Shown here: positions 9,771-24,700 of the stretch, piece after piece | Layout: each line of letters opens with the position of its first letter | Position numbering within the stretch: position 1 is the stretch's first letter | DNA from: Sipunculus nudus | Lineage: Eukaryota; Annelida; Sipuncula; Golfingiida; Sipunculidae | Length of the DNA stretch: 64,000 nt | Reading direction: 5' to 3' | Assembly: GCA_026874595.1 (NCBI GenBank) | Contig: CM049311.1 | Span: 66,135,953 to 66,199,952 of the forward strand | Notes under the pieces: generated by a model | The model's database searches: none | Told to the model about the DNA's origin: nothing | The model's input: only the letters and a program-made list of their open reading frames with translations | Position numbers and translations under genes: made by a program

Positions 9771-12700
9771 GTAAGTAATTCCTTGCAGAACGCTTTTAGG
9801 GGTTACTATTAAATTCAGAACGTTTGAGTTCACCCCGGATTGGCAATAAAGTAAACACCCCAATGAGAGTCAAACTGGAAAGTTATTTCAACTTGTTCTC
9901 CTTAAAATGAGATACTTCTTTCATTGATTTTATGTCCTCTCCGTCCAGGCGCGCTGAAATAAATATTGATATAAGAGACCGTTATTTCACATAAAAATTT
10001 AATCCGTTTTGTTTCAACATTATCACCCATAACGGGCAACCTCTAAACAATACTCTCGTAAGTGAAATTATTCAAGATCAAATATAATTATCAAATTTTA
10101 TTGAAAACTGGATATTTCTTATCTTTACACCACTGAGCGTAAAATATATATGACTCCGATGTTTGAAAAAACTATAAATATATGTGAAATTAAACATGAA
10201 AACTCTCTGAATCGTTTAATCCTGAAAATATGTAATTATATTGTAACATCTTCAAGTCGATGAACCAGTATAGAAAACAATGTCAGAATGAATAGAGACT
10301 TGGGACGTCGCTTAAAATTGTCGTAATATTACAAAAAAAAATAAAGTCCTAGTTACAATTGCTAACACACTGCTGTTGGATCCGAGCAACCAATGCTTGT
10401 CGAGTTCGATTCCATAAAACGCTATATTATGAGCGGTTAATTTAAAATAGTTATGCAATAAAGGTTATCGATTGAGTAGCAAGGAATACATCTGAGCCCA
10501 ACGGTCTCCATGCAGGTCGTCCTGCTTCCAGGCTGAATGGCGTAATAAAGTGATTTAGTTTGCCAAAGATTGCTTACACATATCTACAGCTGACTATGTA
10601 TATAACGATGATCACAAAAGTGTCTGTCCCGTCTCCTAAACGTCCGCTGATATGAGCTGATACCATGTGAAGTTTTATACATTCAGTTACAGGAGTTTCA
10701 GCTGGATTGATTTAATCAGACATGTTTTATAGGTGGAAATTCTGGCGTTCTTGGAAGTGAGTGTATTTGAGGAGTATTTCTAAAATACCTGACTTGACGG
10801 AAATCCCTCTTTGTTTTACAGTAATCAATCAATCTGCCGCTTATTTGCCGCCGATTCAATAAATTTGGTTTCAGGGGACTGTTGAACGTGATTTGGCACT
10901 CGTTCATTAGTTGGTCTAATTGAATACTGGCAATCTGGGTCGGTTGTTCATATTTTCTCCCCACATATGAACGCTGGTGGTTCAAGTTCCCAGATTTGAT
11001 AAATTTATCTTGTGTGGGTGTAGCGTCATTTGTTCGGCCAGCCTTGTTTAATCTTCAAACGGATTTGATTTGGATATTAAGTTTCATTTCTTCATATCAA
11101 GGATAATTAATTGGTAGGAGAAATAAACACGGCTTAAACATGGAAGGTAACGGTTTATAGCATCCGGCTAATCTACACGTGTCAGAGATACCACGTTGTT
11201 TACAATTATGGGGCACCATTAAATTGCACTTCGGTCTTCAGATGTTCTACCTGATGCTTAACAGGTGAAGGTTTCAAATGTGAAAGACACGTTTAATAAT
11301 TTTAAAAAATGTTATTTCAATATAAAAAAAAATCAAATTCTTTCAAACACTTTCGCATTTTCAAAATGATACAATCATGATACAAAGTTTCCAGTACTAC
11401 AGTCACCTATGAGAAGTTCTAATAAATAAATTAAATATTGTTCAAATTTAATAATTGATTACAGGAAAAATAATAAGTATTCGATCCAAACTGTTTGCTT
11501 TATGTGCTGGTTTCCTTTTAAATTTAGGGGAATACAAATAAAGACAAAATTCGGTAGAAAAACTTTTCCATGCCGTACCAGAAAAAAAATCTAAAAAAGG
11601 CCTGTCATTTGACGACAGAAGGATCACTTACGAAGCAGCAGTTTGATATAAAGAGAAAAACAGAAAAGGGAAACATTTAGTTAACAACTGAGTACAGAAA
11701 ACTCAAATCAAATTCTGGATAAATTGAGAAAAACTGGGGAATCAAATTTTACCAGAAGTAAACGATCGAGGGACTTTATTGGGCCAAATTATTCATAGAA
11801 TCCTGTAAAAAACACCATTTTTGGATTGCCCCAGAATTTTGGTGCGTCAAATGGGCTCAAGATATACTGATATACCTTTATTCTCAGATATGTGAATCGC
11901 TATAAGGCGAGTTTGACCAAATAGGCGGAGGTGGAAACACTATAAGTCAGGCATTCATCAATTACAAAGCAAATCTCTGTATCAGTGTCATTACGCAAAA
12001 TTTGGATGATTGGATCTATGCTTGAAGCCCTCCATGTCAGAAAGTCTTGTTTTAATAGTCCCGACTGATGATAATTTAGCACGATGAATCATGTCTCTTA
12101 GTAAGTTAACCATAAGAAACCAAAGAGAATGTTTAATTTAGAAAAATAAATATAGGAATGGTACAAAAGGTATACTTCTTATCTTAAGAGTAACCCATTC
12201 TTAACTGCATAACCGTTTTCGAAGCACTTTTTCTGATACTTGAATGGTGGATTGCTGACTAATTAGATTTCCCATTGATAACATATACCAAAATATCTCT
12301 GATAAACTTCTAAAAACATCGGGCTGTTCCAAAGTGATTTTCAACCCCGACACAAATTAATTGCCGTGAAGAACATATTAAATGTTGTTAAGTTTACACG
12401 ATTTACTGTTATAAACCCCGTTGTACCTATGTAGACTATTAGGTTCAGCCAAGGGGTAACGAGGGCGGTGGTTGATTAGAAAGATTTCAAATTTTAGTTA
12501 ATTTTGAGTGCTGATGAATCACCTTATATAGGTTGGTAAATCAGAAAGGTTCGGGTATCCTGGCAATTACAAAACAGCCGAGTGGCCTTGTAGCCGTAAT
12601 TTACGAGAGCAAACTAAACCGCGTGTAGGCGATAAAAGGCTCATAAATTAAAGGGTTTACTGATAGAGTCAATCTTGTTAATCTACCGGGTTTTATGATA

Positions 12701-15700
12701 AACACAAAAAAGGGTTGAGTTCTGGAACTCGACCATTATACTGTAGGGGGTTCTGTAAAGCGAGTTTAAAAGGTTAATGGTAAATACAGTATTTGAGGAT
12801 TTTGTTCTATTTTCACGCATGAACGAGTTTCGTAAAACAATGTCTTGAATAGTTGTGTTTACATGTTAACCTCTATCCAGATGACTCCCAATTTGATTAC
12901 GTTGATAAGAAATAACAATTTAAGTTATAAATCATCGGTCCCATACATCCATAGAAACTGGATAGTGGTTTTATATGCTTCAGATGATTTCATTGTGTAT
13001 CCACTCATTTTCACTTGGCTCATTATTTGTATAATATTCAATGCCATCTGCACTGTTAGTTCATACTTGCAAGTGTTATGAAGGCAAATTGTTCAGGGGA
13101 AACATTGGGCCAATCCCGGTGTCGAACCCATGTCGGTGGCGTACATATCCGGCGTTCCAACCGCTTCGCTAGCAAAACAAGCTTCACAAGTAAGACAGTT
13201 CGGTCCGCTATTCTGTCACCCCGTAACACACTCCACTCCTTCTTAACAGCGTTCTGCTATCAGAACAAGACTAATTATCTCAGAGGTCACGCTTTGGTTA
13301 GCTTATCCCCTGGGCCACAAACTTTACCGTCATACCGGACGAACGCCAATTTTGTTATGAAGACAAATTGTTCAGGGGAAAACATTGGGCCGATCCCGGT
13401 TTCGAACCCTAGTCGGGGGCGCACATGTCCGGCGTTTCAACCGTTTCGCTAGCAAAGCAAGCTTCACTAGCGAGACAGCTGGTCCGCTTTTATGTCACCC
13501 CGTAACAGAAGTTCCTTAGCCTATTACAGTTTTCGTGTTGAAAGCCTAATTATTCTGAATGATAAGTACTATCGCCATGCGATTTGATCGATTAACAGTA
13601 TAATTGGACAAAATGTGAAAACACAGCGTTTCAAACATGTTCATCAAAAGCTTCGGACGATATATCTGGTTATTTGATCATAAATAAACATCGGGCCTCT
13701 CCAACAGCCGTCTGTCATATCATCAAATACCCTCGTACCATCCATCATCATCATCCTTATCTTATTCATCATCGTTTTCCCATCGTCTTTTTTTCGTCTT
13801 TTTTCTCGTGCTCTTCTTTACTTTTTTCTTCTTCCTCTTCTACTTCTTCCTCTTCTTCCTGATCGTCTTCTTTTTCTCTCTCATATACATAATCTTCTTT
13901 CTCCTTACCATAGCCTTCTTCTTCTTCTTCTTCTTCTTCCTCTACCTGTTCTTCTTCTTCTCTCTGATCGTCTTCATCATATTCTTCTTTCTCTTCTTGA
14001 TCGTCTTCATCATATTCTTATTTCTCTTCCTCATATTCTTAATCTTCTTCTTCTTCAAACTCCTCATGATTGCCTTCTTCTTCTTCTTCCTCTTCCCTTT
14101 CTTCTTTTGCCTGATAGTCTTCATCGTATTCTTCTTTCTCTTCCCAGATCGTCTTCATCATATTCTTCTTTCTCTTCCTGATCGTCTTCATCATATTCTA
14201 ATTTCTGTTCCTCATATTCATAATCTTCTTCTTCTTCTTCAAACTCCTCACGGTCAATAGCCTTCTTCTTCTTCTTCTTCCTCTACCTATTCTTCTCTTC
14301 CCAGATCGTCTTCATCATATTCTTCTTTCTCTTCCTGATCGTCTTCATCATATTCTTATTTCTGTTCCTCATATTCATAATCTTCTTCTTCTTCTTCAAA
14401 CTCCTCACGGTCGATAGCCTTTTTATTCTTCCTCTACCTATACTTCTCTTCCCAGATCGTCTTCATCGTATTCTTCTTTCTCTTCCCAGATCGTCTTCAT
14501 CATATTCTTCTTTCTCTTCCTGATCGTCTTCATCATATTCTTATTTCTGTTCCTCATATTCATAATCTTCTTCTTCTTCTTCAAACTCCTCACGGTCGAT
14601 AGCCTTCTTCTTCTTCTTCTTCTTCCTCTACCTATTCTTCTCTTCCCAGATCGTCTTCATCATATTCTTCTTTCTCTTCCTGATCGTCTTCATCATATTC
14701 TGATTTCTCTTCCTCGTATTCATAATCTTCTTCTTCAAACTCCTCACCATAGCCTTCTTCTTCTTCTTCCTTTACCTCTTCTTCTTCTCAATCGTCTTCA
14801 TCATATTATTATTCCTTTTCCTTATATTTATAATTCTTACTTCTCACCATAGCACTTTCTTGTTCTTCCTATACTTCTTCATCTTTTTGATCGTCTTCAT
14901 CATATTATTTTTCCTTTTCCTTATATTCATAATTCTTTCTCCTCACCATAGCTTTCTTCTTCTTCTTCCTTTACCTCTTCTTCTTCCTGATCGTCTTCAT
15001 CATATTATTCTTCCTCTTCCTCATATTCATAGTCGTCTTCCTCTTCCCCCTCAGTGTTTTCTTTTACTTCTTCATTTACCTCCTCTTCTCCCTGATCGTC
15101 TTATTCATATTCTTCTTTTTCTTATTCATATTCATAAACTTCTTCTTCTTTCTTCTCAACATAGCCTGCTTCTTCTTCTTCTTCTTCCTTTACCTCTTCT
15201 TCTTCCTGATCGTCTTTATTATATTATTCTTTATCTTCCTCATATTCATAGTTTTCTTCTTCTTCCTCCTCCTCACCATAGCCATCTTCTTCTTCCTGAT
15301 CGTCTTCATCATATTCTTCTTCATCTTTCTCATATTCACACTCTTGTTCTTCTCCTTTCTCATAGTCTTCTTCCTCTACCTATTCTTCTTTCTGATCGTC
15401 TTCTTCATATTCTTCTTCCGCTTCCTCATATTTATAGTCTTCTTCTTCTTCTTGATTGTCTTCGTCATATTACTTTTCCCCTTCCTCCTCATATTCAGTC
15501 TTCTTCTACTTCCTCCTCTTCATGTTTCTTATCATCTTTGATATAGTCTTCTCCCGTCCCCTTTTATTCTTCTTCATTTATCTTATTGTGTTTCCTAATC
15601 CTCAGTTTTCTTCTACGTCCATCCCGCCCTTTCATCTTTCTTTTCATAATCTTCTCCACCCCTCATCATTTTTCTTATTTGTTCCCTCGCCTTCCTCCAC

Positions 15701-18700
15701 TAATCTTCCTTCCTCCTAAGCTACTCATGATCTTCTTTGTCTTCATCTTTCTTTTTTTTTATCTTTCTTCTCCATTATAATTATCTTCTTCCTGGTCTTC
15801 CTCCTCAACTTTCTTGGCTTCTTCCTCACTGTATTCAGCAGCTCCAGCTTCATAATCTTCAAACTCTTGTTAACATGTTCATATATCTTTTCTTTTCTTA
15901 ATCTCTAATTCTTTTTCTTCTTCTCTGTTTTCCACAACATCATGTTATATATATGTTTCTCCATCTATAACATCACAAGATTACTCCTTCTCTAAGAAAC
16001 CGTGTAATCAAACTAGATTCAAGAGAACAAAAATAACAAGACCTTGGTTAATTATGGAAAGTTTCGACACTGTAGCACAGACATATCGATTTTAAAACCT
16101 TTCCGTTAGTTAAAAACATTATCTTGATATTAATTTTGTCCTGCCTTTTTTTAATATTCCATACCCAGGAGACACAAATTCCGACAGTTCATGCGGATTA
16201 ATACTGGAAGGTGTGGGAAAATATCACAAATAAAAGACGTGCGGAAGCAACCTCAGTATGAGCTAGATGTTTCACTCCGTATCGTTATCCATTATGTAAT
16301 ATATTGTTCTTAATTCATTCAATATATTTTTGTATTCTAATTGTCTTCGTACAAACCGGCTGGACTGCTGCCTGGGCTCTGTGCTGCGTTAAATCTGTTA
16401 TCATTCTGCGTGCATTTTAATAAGCGTACGAATCGTGGTGTATGGGAGCTGTTGGCAACAACTGAAGATAGCACACTTTCTATATTTTAAAGTATCTTAA
16501 AGTCTCTATTGATTTATCAGAAGAAGTAAACCGTTTCCTGATCTAATATAAGGTCGTACCATGTATCTTTTTCATAGAATAAAACTTAACCTCGGGTTAT
16601 ATTCCCAGATATTACAGGATAATACAGGTGTATTTTAAAAAAAACAACGCTGTCTATGGAAATCCTGCTACGTTATAGTAATTACTACTGGGCCGCTCTG
16701 TTATTCCCAGCTTGTGAAAGGGACCAAGGCAATTATTGCTTTAGGAAGCAGTTCCCAATGACGTTATGCGTTATGAATCACTTCCAAACAGGAATATTTA
16801 TCTCACAGAGCGCATGCCTCGACCGATAACATTTTGTAGTTATAAAAATCCTTGGGATCTAACTTTGTCTTGATATTTAAGGCAACTTATATATACAACT
16901 TTTTGCTGATGTCCAGCAAAATTAACCATTCTTCGCTTAAGCAGCTCTATTCATATTTCAAAATACACACATCTGGATAATATTTGCAAAATAAAGTTCA
17001 AGTACAAATGCATCTGTGAGTGTAAGTACCGTGCATTTGCATTTGATTCATTTAAAACATCTGCACTTTAATGTACTATAAACTGGGCCCTAGTGATTAA
17101 GAATAATCCTTGATTCTTGAGTTATCATGGAAAGCGTGAAGATCTGATTGCGGTTCTATAAGAATTTTCATACTTTACAGGCTTTATTTACCGTGGATCG
17201 AATTCAGCTCATTAAGTCCCGAATAAAAAAATAAAATTTAACACGTTTCAGTTCCGTATTCCGCCGTAATAACGACAAGGCTACGTCCAGCGAAAACGTC
17301 CTACAGGTTTCTTAGTTTGTCTGTGTAGAGGCAAAGCATTTATGATATTTAGCGGAAATGCCGGCTCTGGCCACACCCAATGGGAAGGGAAAAAAATCAA
17401 TACGGGTGATCAAATCAAACTAAACACGGGTCTTCCATCGACGGAATTTTTGAAGTTCCGTCTACGGAGGTCCACCGAGAGCAAATAAATGTGCCTTAAT
17501 TGATGGACCGGTTGCTTGTAACAGGGCTATTAGTACTGTTATGATATGATGACTTCGGTTAATAATACAATAATAATCAGTTCATGCCCTGCTCAAACTA
17601 GTCGGTGCTGCATCAATAGAGCGTGGGTTGATGGGCATTAGTTGAATAAGCACAGGGATCCTTATTGATACCGGCGAAACGGAATTTCGGTCGCACCTAG
17701 TAAAGCTCTTTTATTTTCTTTACTTGACAGATTTAACCTTGTTGAGATAAAGTGAAGGATGCTTTGATCTGACGATATTTTCTTGTTAGTTTTGTTTCAT
17801 ATATTATACAGTACATTTCAGAATTTGTGATTTGTTCCCTCTTAACTAGATTAATACACTAAAAAATAGCTCTGTTCAAATTTTGCCAGCACCTTAATTT
17901 AATTAAGAATGAAATGTATAAAATTAGATTTAATTTACTAAACCGTTTCAAGTTTACATATACTGATGCATTCAAAGCTATATATTCAAACAATACTATG
18001 ATACATTTGTCTTTTGACTACAAAATAAGCGTATGTGTATTTGGTCTTGTTCAGCAGGAAAAAAAAAAAACAATGACCCACTGCAATATGAAAGAATTTT
18101 TATTTTAAACCTTCCTGATAGAATTGATTTTCATTTCTAGACATATCCGGCCGACAACCGGACGTTCTGGCTGCAGACCAATATTAAAAGGAGCAAATTA
18201 AATTGTGTCAGCAATTGAAGAGCTAAATATCCTTCACAAGAGGTTTTACTTTATATTAGCGATCCAGGTTCACGTTAAACTGTTTAGTTTGGCCCCGCCT
18301 ACACATGTAATATTATTAAGGACAAAATTTTCATTGATTTGTCGCTGGTATGAATTTATTGTACAATGGCAATTGGAATTTATGGCGTCACCTGTGTGAA
18401 ATTGCTTCAGTCGCAATCATGTACTAAACGATGTGACCTTTCAAAGGTCAAACTACGGAGTCGAACGATCCAGGGACCAGATGCGGCTTATAGATATTAA
18501 TTAAGCCGTCTTTGGTGGGGAGAGTTTCAGTTGTAACAGTGTTTATAATAGTTTATCAGTTTCTACACGGAACTACAGTGATATAGTCGCATCACCGGCG
18601 CTCATATCCGTGTTCCTGATATTCGAATCCAAGCCCAAGCCCACATTCAATTAGGATTGAGTCCAAGTCTATGTCCAAGTCTAATACAAATCTCCTGATC

Positions 18701-21700
18701 AAAGGAATTGAAAATTTGAGATTATCATACGTATGTTTATGTTATATTACACGTGTCTTTATTAAAATGTTTAATAACATTTTGTCCCGATGCAGATCGA
18801 GCTTAATTATAGTATATATCATCTTTTTTTTTTGTAATTTTCCGTCAGCATTTCAAACTCGTATATAGTATACTAAATGAAAATACCATAACATATGAGA
18901 CAGAGCTTTATTAATTCTGGACTCGGGATTGACTCGACCTGTACTCTTGAATTCTGATCTCCGAGTCCGATAACATGTCCGAGTCCAGGACCCTCGAGTC
19001 CAAGACCGAGTCCAGGACCCTCAAGTCCAAGTCCGAGTCCAGGACCCTCAAGTCCTAGTCCGGGTCCAGGACCCTCGAGTCCAAGTCCGAGTCCAGGACC
19101 CTCAAGTCCTAGTCCGGGTCCAGGTCCCTCGAGTCCAAGTCCGAGTCCAGGACCCTCAAGTCCTAGTCCGGGTCCAGGACCCTCGAGTCCAAGTCCGAGA
19201 CCCTCGAGCCCAAGTCCGAGTCCAGGACCCTCGAGTCCCGACTCGAGTCCGGACTCGAATCCAAGTCAGGGCTCGAGACCTACATTACTACTGCGCTTCG
19301 GCGGGACCTCTCCGCTGAAGATAGGTGGGTTGTGCGATTTCCATTCTTTCATATATAACAAAATGTTATTCTTTGTAGATATACTTGACCTGAACATTCA
19401 CTGTTGTTGCCGACAGGTGTTAAAAGTATGATGGAAACTGTACATTCATTTACACAAAACTGATCATTAGCTGTTCACTCCATGACCTCAATACAGGGCA
19501 GGGAAAGGTCAGATTTGAGGCTGTTTTTAGCTTTTGTTTCCAAGGGTTACTGCTACAAGTCCTTAACAAGATTTATTTAGTTTTGTATCTAGAATGCGTG
19601 TATGTATTTATAGAATTCCAACAAATCCTACATCAGAATGTATTAAATCATGTAAACCATTGTTCATTAAATTAATCTTCAGTGATGTTTGCAGACAACT
19701 GCAGACCGAGGATGGTTGCCCTGTGTGATCTTGGTGATTGCAAAAAGGCTTACGTCGCACGAGCGACTTTATATATAAAATGTCATCCATATCGGTTTAC
19801 ATCTTCGAGCGGAGAAGAACGTGCTACGAGTCACGCGTCCTAAGTACAAGCACGACATGCACCGTGGAAGATGGACTACACTGACAAGGAGTGACGCTGC
19901 AGGCTATTGGTCCATTTCACACCCTGCGAAATATTACCGTTTGTAGACCTTGAAATAAAGGGAGATGACAACAATGATTCTAATCTAAATGTCTCTGTGA
20001 AGCATAATTTCCGGAAGTCAGCTCTGATTAATAAAGTACAGCATGCTTAATTCCATTCTAGTAATAATTTTATTACAATTTTACACATTGATGTATACAG
20101 CACGTATTTATCTATGAACAGAAGAGTATAGCTAAACTTACCAATACTTGGAAATAAAACTTGTCTTGAAGTTAATGTTTATTGCATATTCATTCAAAGA
20201 ACAACTCTAGTTTCATCGAGAATTCACATATATGTGCTCTGGTGAAATAAGGCCTTCCGGTACATATAGGTTTTCATTCAGTTCAAACTGGACTCCAAAA
20301 GCTATACAACACACAAAAGCAAAGTCCATGAGCGAGTAAGCGTTACTAGTAAAATAACCGTGAATACGTCAAAAGTGATCTCACAAAGTATCCGTAAAAG
20401 AGGAATTATATATGCTGATACTTGATACCTCACGGACGTGTCACGGGTCATTTGCACATAGGTTTATTTCAATAATCCAGATACAGGGAGATTCCGGTAT
20501 TTTTTTTTTCTTCTTTTGTATCTGTCATCAACGGTTTAAGAGAAAGAGCGTTTTTTTTAATTACTTCAACCATCTAAGTTATTCAGTTAAATAGTCAATT
20601 GTAAATACAAATTGAGCAATTTCAGTATTTTGCATATAATAGATCGGCTCCAATTTGGGGGATTCGTGAAACGATAGGAAACAACCTATTGAATGACAGT
20701 TAAAAATCAGTTGATAATTTCCATTTAATCATTGAACCTCGTTGATCAAAGCATATTGTCCGTGCTCGGAATAACTTTCGTGACCCGTCAATATGCCAAC
20801 AGCTAATTCCCATTGTGAAATGTAGATAGATGGATTTCCTCTTGAGTCGAATGTGAACCGAGAAGGGAAAGAAATAGGAGTAGGGTTTCTTGAAATTCAA
20901 AATATCAATTCTAGTTGATGATTATGTTTCAAACATAGATTGTGAAAAAAATGTAACCTTGAGATCCTTTCCAGTTCACATATATCATGAATGGAATTTT
21001 TGAACCCAGAAAAAGATAAACAGACATTAATACTCATTATTCTGCTCGGTAGTTATTTTTCGAACGTACATCGTTAAACTAAATTTGTCCTCAGCTCCTT
21101 TTTTTCTATTTAAAGTGTTCAGTCTTCGCCGGTCCGAAAGCAACCAGAGAAATAGAATAAACCTTGGAATAATCAATCCGTCGCATACCTTAAATATCAT
21201 AAATGTAGTTTGTAGCCTTCCTTCGAAAGGAAATTCGAAAATCAGCAATAGATGACGTCAAGTTCAATACAATACTCTATTCTTTTAACATTAGCGTATC
21301 TTAAACGTGGGTCTCGTCGCTTGCCGTTCTTTGAAAATGAACCAAAATGAAATGAAGCGTAAGGTATTCCTAAAGTTCGTAAGTCTAGGAAGTAATCACT
21401 TTTCGAAAATAAACCAGAAATTTGAAAAATTGTACGTCCCAAAAGAATCCATTTTTTTCCTTGTTCGTAGTAATCATCAAAGCTGATACATAGACATTAA
21501 AAGTCCCAGTTGGTTTTCATTAATATCACAATATTATCGAAACATCAAAGGCATTCCTTACTTTTTAAGCGAGAACCATAGCTCAAACACGTCGGTATAA
21601 CTGACAGGTTAAGAAATATTGCAGGGCTTCCATTGAATCCTATATTTAGTATATATTTTATATTTTCCTATGAAAATAGTGTCTCCTATAATTGCAGTAA

Positions 21701-24700
21701 GACCTTTATCTCCGATATTTTCCTCTATGTTCTCGGTGCTCAATTATGTTTCCCGTATAAATGTAAATTTTGGCAGAAATTTTGATAAACAGACCTATTA
21801 TTAATTAAAACATTTTGCTTCTTCTAGAACCGTGTACGTACGCCTCGGTCATAACCCGCTGCCACACCGTATAGCACCGTACGATTTTTGGGAACGCAGG
21901 AATGCTTTAAAACAGACTTGTTGATCCTCCTTTAAAAAATGATGGTCATTATAAGTAACAAAATAAATCGCAATTTAGCAGGGAAAACATAAAGCTTCCC
22001 TAAAAATACTATATTTCTTTAACAACCTGGCTGGAGGCCTTATAATGGTTTATCAGATAAAAGTTAATGGATCATGAAGAAAGCAGAGAGTTGAATCAGG
22101 TTGAGCTCATGGATCATTAATGATACACAATAGATAATGGTGTTCGTTACTTCAAGGGCAGTGAATTTGCCACGCCAAATCAAGAGTTTGATCAGTCGGA
22201 GTAAAGAATGGAACTATCTTCAGTGTCGAGTAGAAGTATATTGTTTAAAATAGACCAGCTATGATTTGTCACTAATTTGCTCACGTTGAGTTAACGTGCA
22301 GTTTAAAACAAAACCGAAATCGATGACCAAAACCTAACCCAAGGCAAACGAGACTACTTGTGTATTTCTCTATTTCATGATTAAATAATTATATGGGATC
22401 GAAAAAGCGATATTAAAGTCATCATCATCATCATTCTATATTCCAGGTCATCTCTCAACGTCATCACTACATTCAAATAAATATGACTCCACTCCATAAA
22501 AAAATCCTGGTCAATTAATTTGATGCCTTATTTAAATTGTCGACGACGCATTATATGTCCTGTGAATTCAAAATGAAGTGGCAGGTATTAAGGAAATTAA
22601 TTATTGGAGCCTATAATCTACCCTTATATTTTGCTCACAGAATGTAAAGCTTTCCTATTTTGCTGGTTCAAAGTAAAAACTTATAAATTAATAAATCAGA
22701 GTAACTGATTTAGAATTTAAATGTTCACATTAAATTTGCTTATTTCTCAGAATTTCGGTCATAGAGAAGACGTATAACAAATTCCCATTGCGAAGGTCAA
22801 TGCATTTTCCTGAGTGTTAGCTGGACCTCTAAAATCAAGAGAGGTCTTCTAACCCGCCTTTACATGTTTTTCCCAGCGCCCTTCTTTTCATTAAACGATA
22901 AATCAACCTAGTTAAATTAAGGCTTTGTGATCTTGTTTCGCCTTACACAGCAACTGCGCAGCCTGTATTATTTGACCCCAACGCATTTTGTATTGTCGCC
23001 TCGGGAGATAATTTCTGCTTAACAGTGATTGCGTTGTGTTAACCTCGCCGAATTGGGTTGTAAACATGGCGGCCAGAAGTTCCTTCCTATCTGTCTCAGC
23101 AGCTACAATGCCGGGGAATTAATTCTCTGCAAATTTCAATAATTGTTCAACAATATATATTTGGTTACTTAAACATGGTTCACATATATGTGAAGTATAT
23201 AGTATGCATATTCAAGCTGGCGGATTTATAAGAACAGGCAGGGGAGGTGTGGGAGTCACGTGAATTGTACGACTGGGATATCTCATATTGATGAGGAGGT
23301 CAAGTACACCAAACGCTACACTAAGTGACTTGGTGTTTCGAAAGTATCACTGTTTGCCGCAGGTATTCATCCAGGGGCGGCCTGCTCTTTTTAAAATCCT
23401 CGGACAAGTAATGAAGATTTCATGTTTCTTAATGCGCAAGGAACCCTGGGAATTAAATGTCTTTGGCATATTCGTGAAGTCGTTACCCTGAAGGGCTGCA
23501 TGGCTCTGGTTTAATTGATTAAGTGAATATATCTATTGAAAGTGCTCTTAAAATATCTATATAATGGGTTCATGGTTGTAAACTCAAATTACAGGTATTG
23601 TCTATATGGTAGCGGTAAAAATATTTATTAGCAAGAGAAGATACCCGAAACTTTGTTGTTCGTTGAACGTTGTTTGTCGATGAGCTTGTTTCGAGCAATA
23701 TCGAGGTACAGTCGGATTCGTGTACTTGCAAAGTAGCAAATATGTTGGTGAAACAACATAGAGTGGTTTCAAAATGCGCAATCTATTTTAGTGAAGGAAT
23801 TGTGGAAATAGGTTTCACCTTACACCTCTATTAAAGGCAAGATCTGACAATTTAAGGCAAAACATAACACTTCTCAGTTTACTATGAATAAATTATCGCT
23901 GTGTATACCAGCTTAAGAACATTTTTTTTTCACAACAAGTTATATAAATGCACGTGCATAGGCCAGAGCCGGTAAGTTATGCACTCAGAGCTGGACCCTT
24001 AAAAACTATTGAATATATTATAGTGTTAATTTCATTTTAACTAGTTCCATTGATGTCATATAAAAGATCCGATCGTGACGTGATAGGCGGTTCCGTGAAA
24101 AGTCAGTTTTGGCTTTTGCTGGGTTTTCTAATAAGCCGTTTGGTATCTGCAGCGCCCCGTTTGGTGGATATATGCGGGAAATCAGTGATTTTACGTGTAT
24201 TCTATTTTGGATAAAAATGACAGTTACTACTCAAACACGGCATGGTTAACAAATTACCCTGGTGAAAATGCTTCCTTGTTTGTAGCTTCACATTTGAGAC
24301 AGGAGGGATACAAATGCAATAATAATTAAAAAAAATGTCTAAGATTAAAATTTGATAATAAGTCATTGATTATTCAAACATTTTTCCAGCTACGACCATA
24401 AACAAATGGAGTGTAAGATACTACCAGGATGTCCCAGCAAGGAAACGCGATTTAAACTCCGCGTATATCAAGGCTACTAAGACTAATTACATAAATTGGT
24501 CGAAGGCGCGCACCTCTTTGACATTTATTTCGCATCACTACCCTGGAAAGTGGTCGATAATTAATCATACTGGCCGGGAGTTAGCTAGTCGGCAGTTGTC
24601 GGATCAGGTTACTAATTCAAAGTTCAGTAAGTTATAAAATGGCCGGCCTCCTCGATCCACAGATCAGATTTCAATGGAACCTTCACTCATCATCAAGAAT

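Noticed and set aside
248-13507. Reading the three TRIM loci as ordinary tRNA-derived SINEs
   Set aside because: The units are flanked by direct repeats with TG..CA ends, a tRNA-Pro primer site and a polypurine tract, which SINEs lack.
13808-15546. Long hydrophobic + strand open frames (150 and 228 codons)
   Set aside because: They are readings of a pure T/C repeat into Phe/Leu/Ser/Ile; no start context, splice sites or domain.
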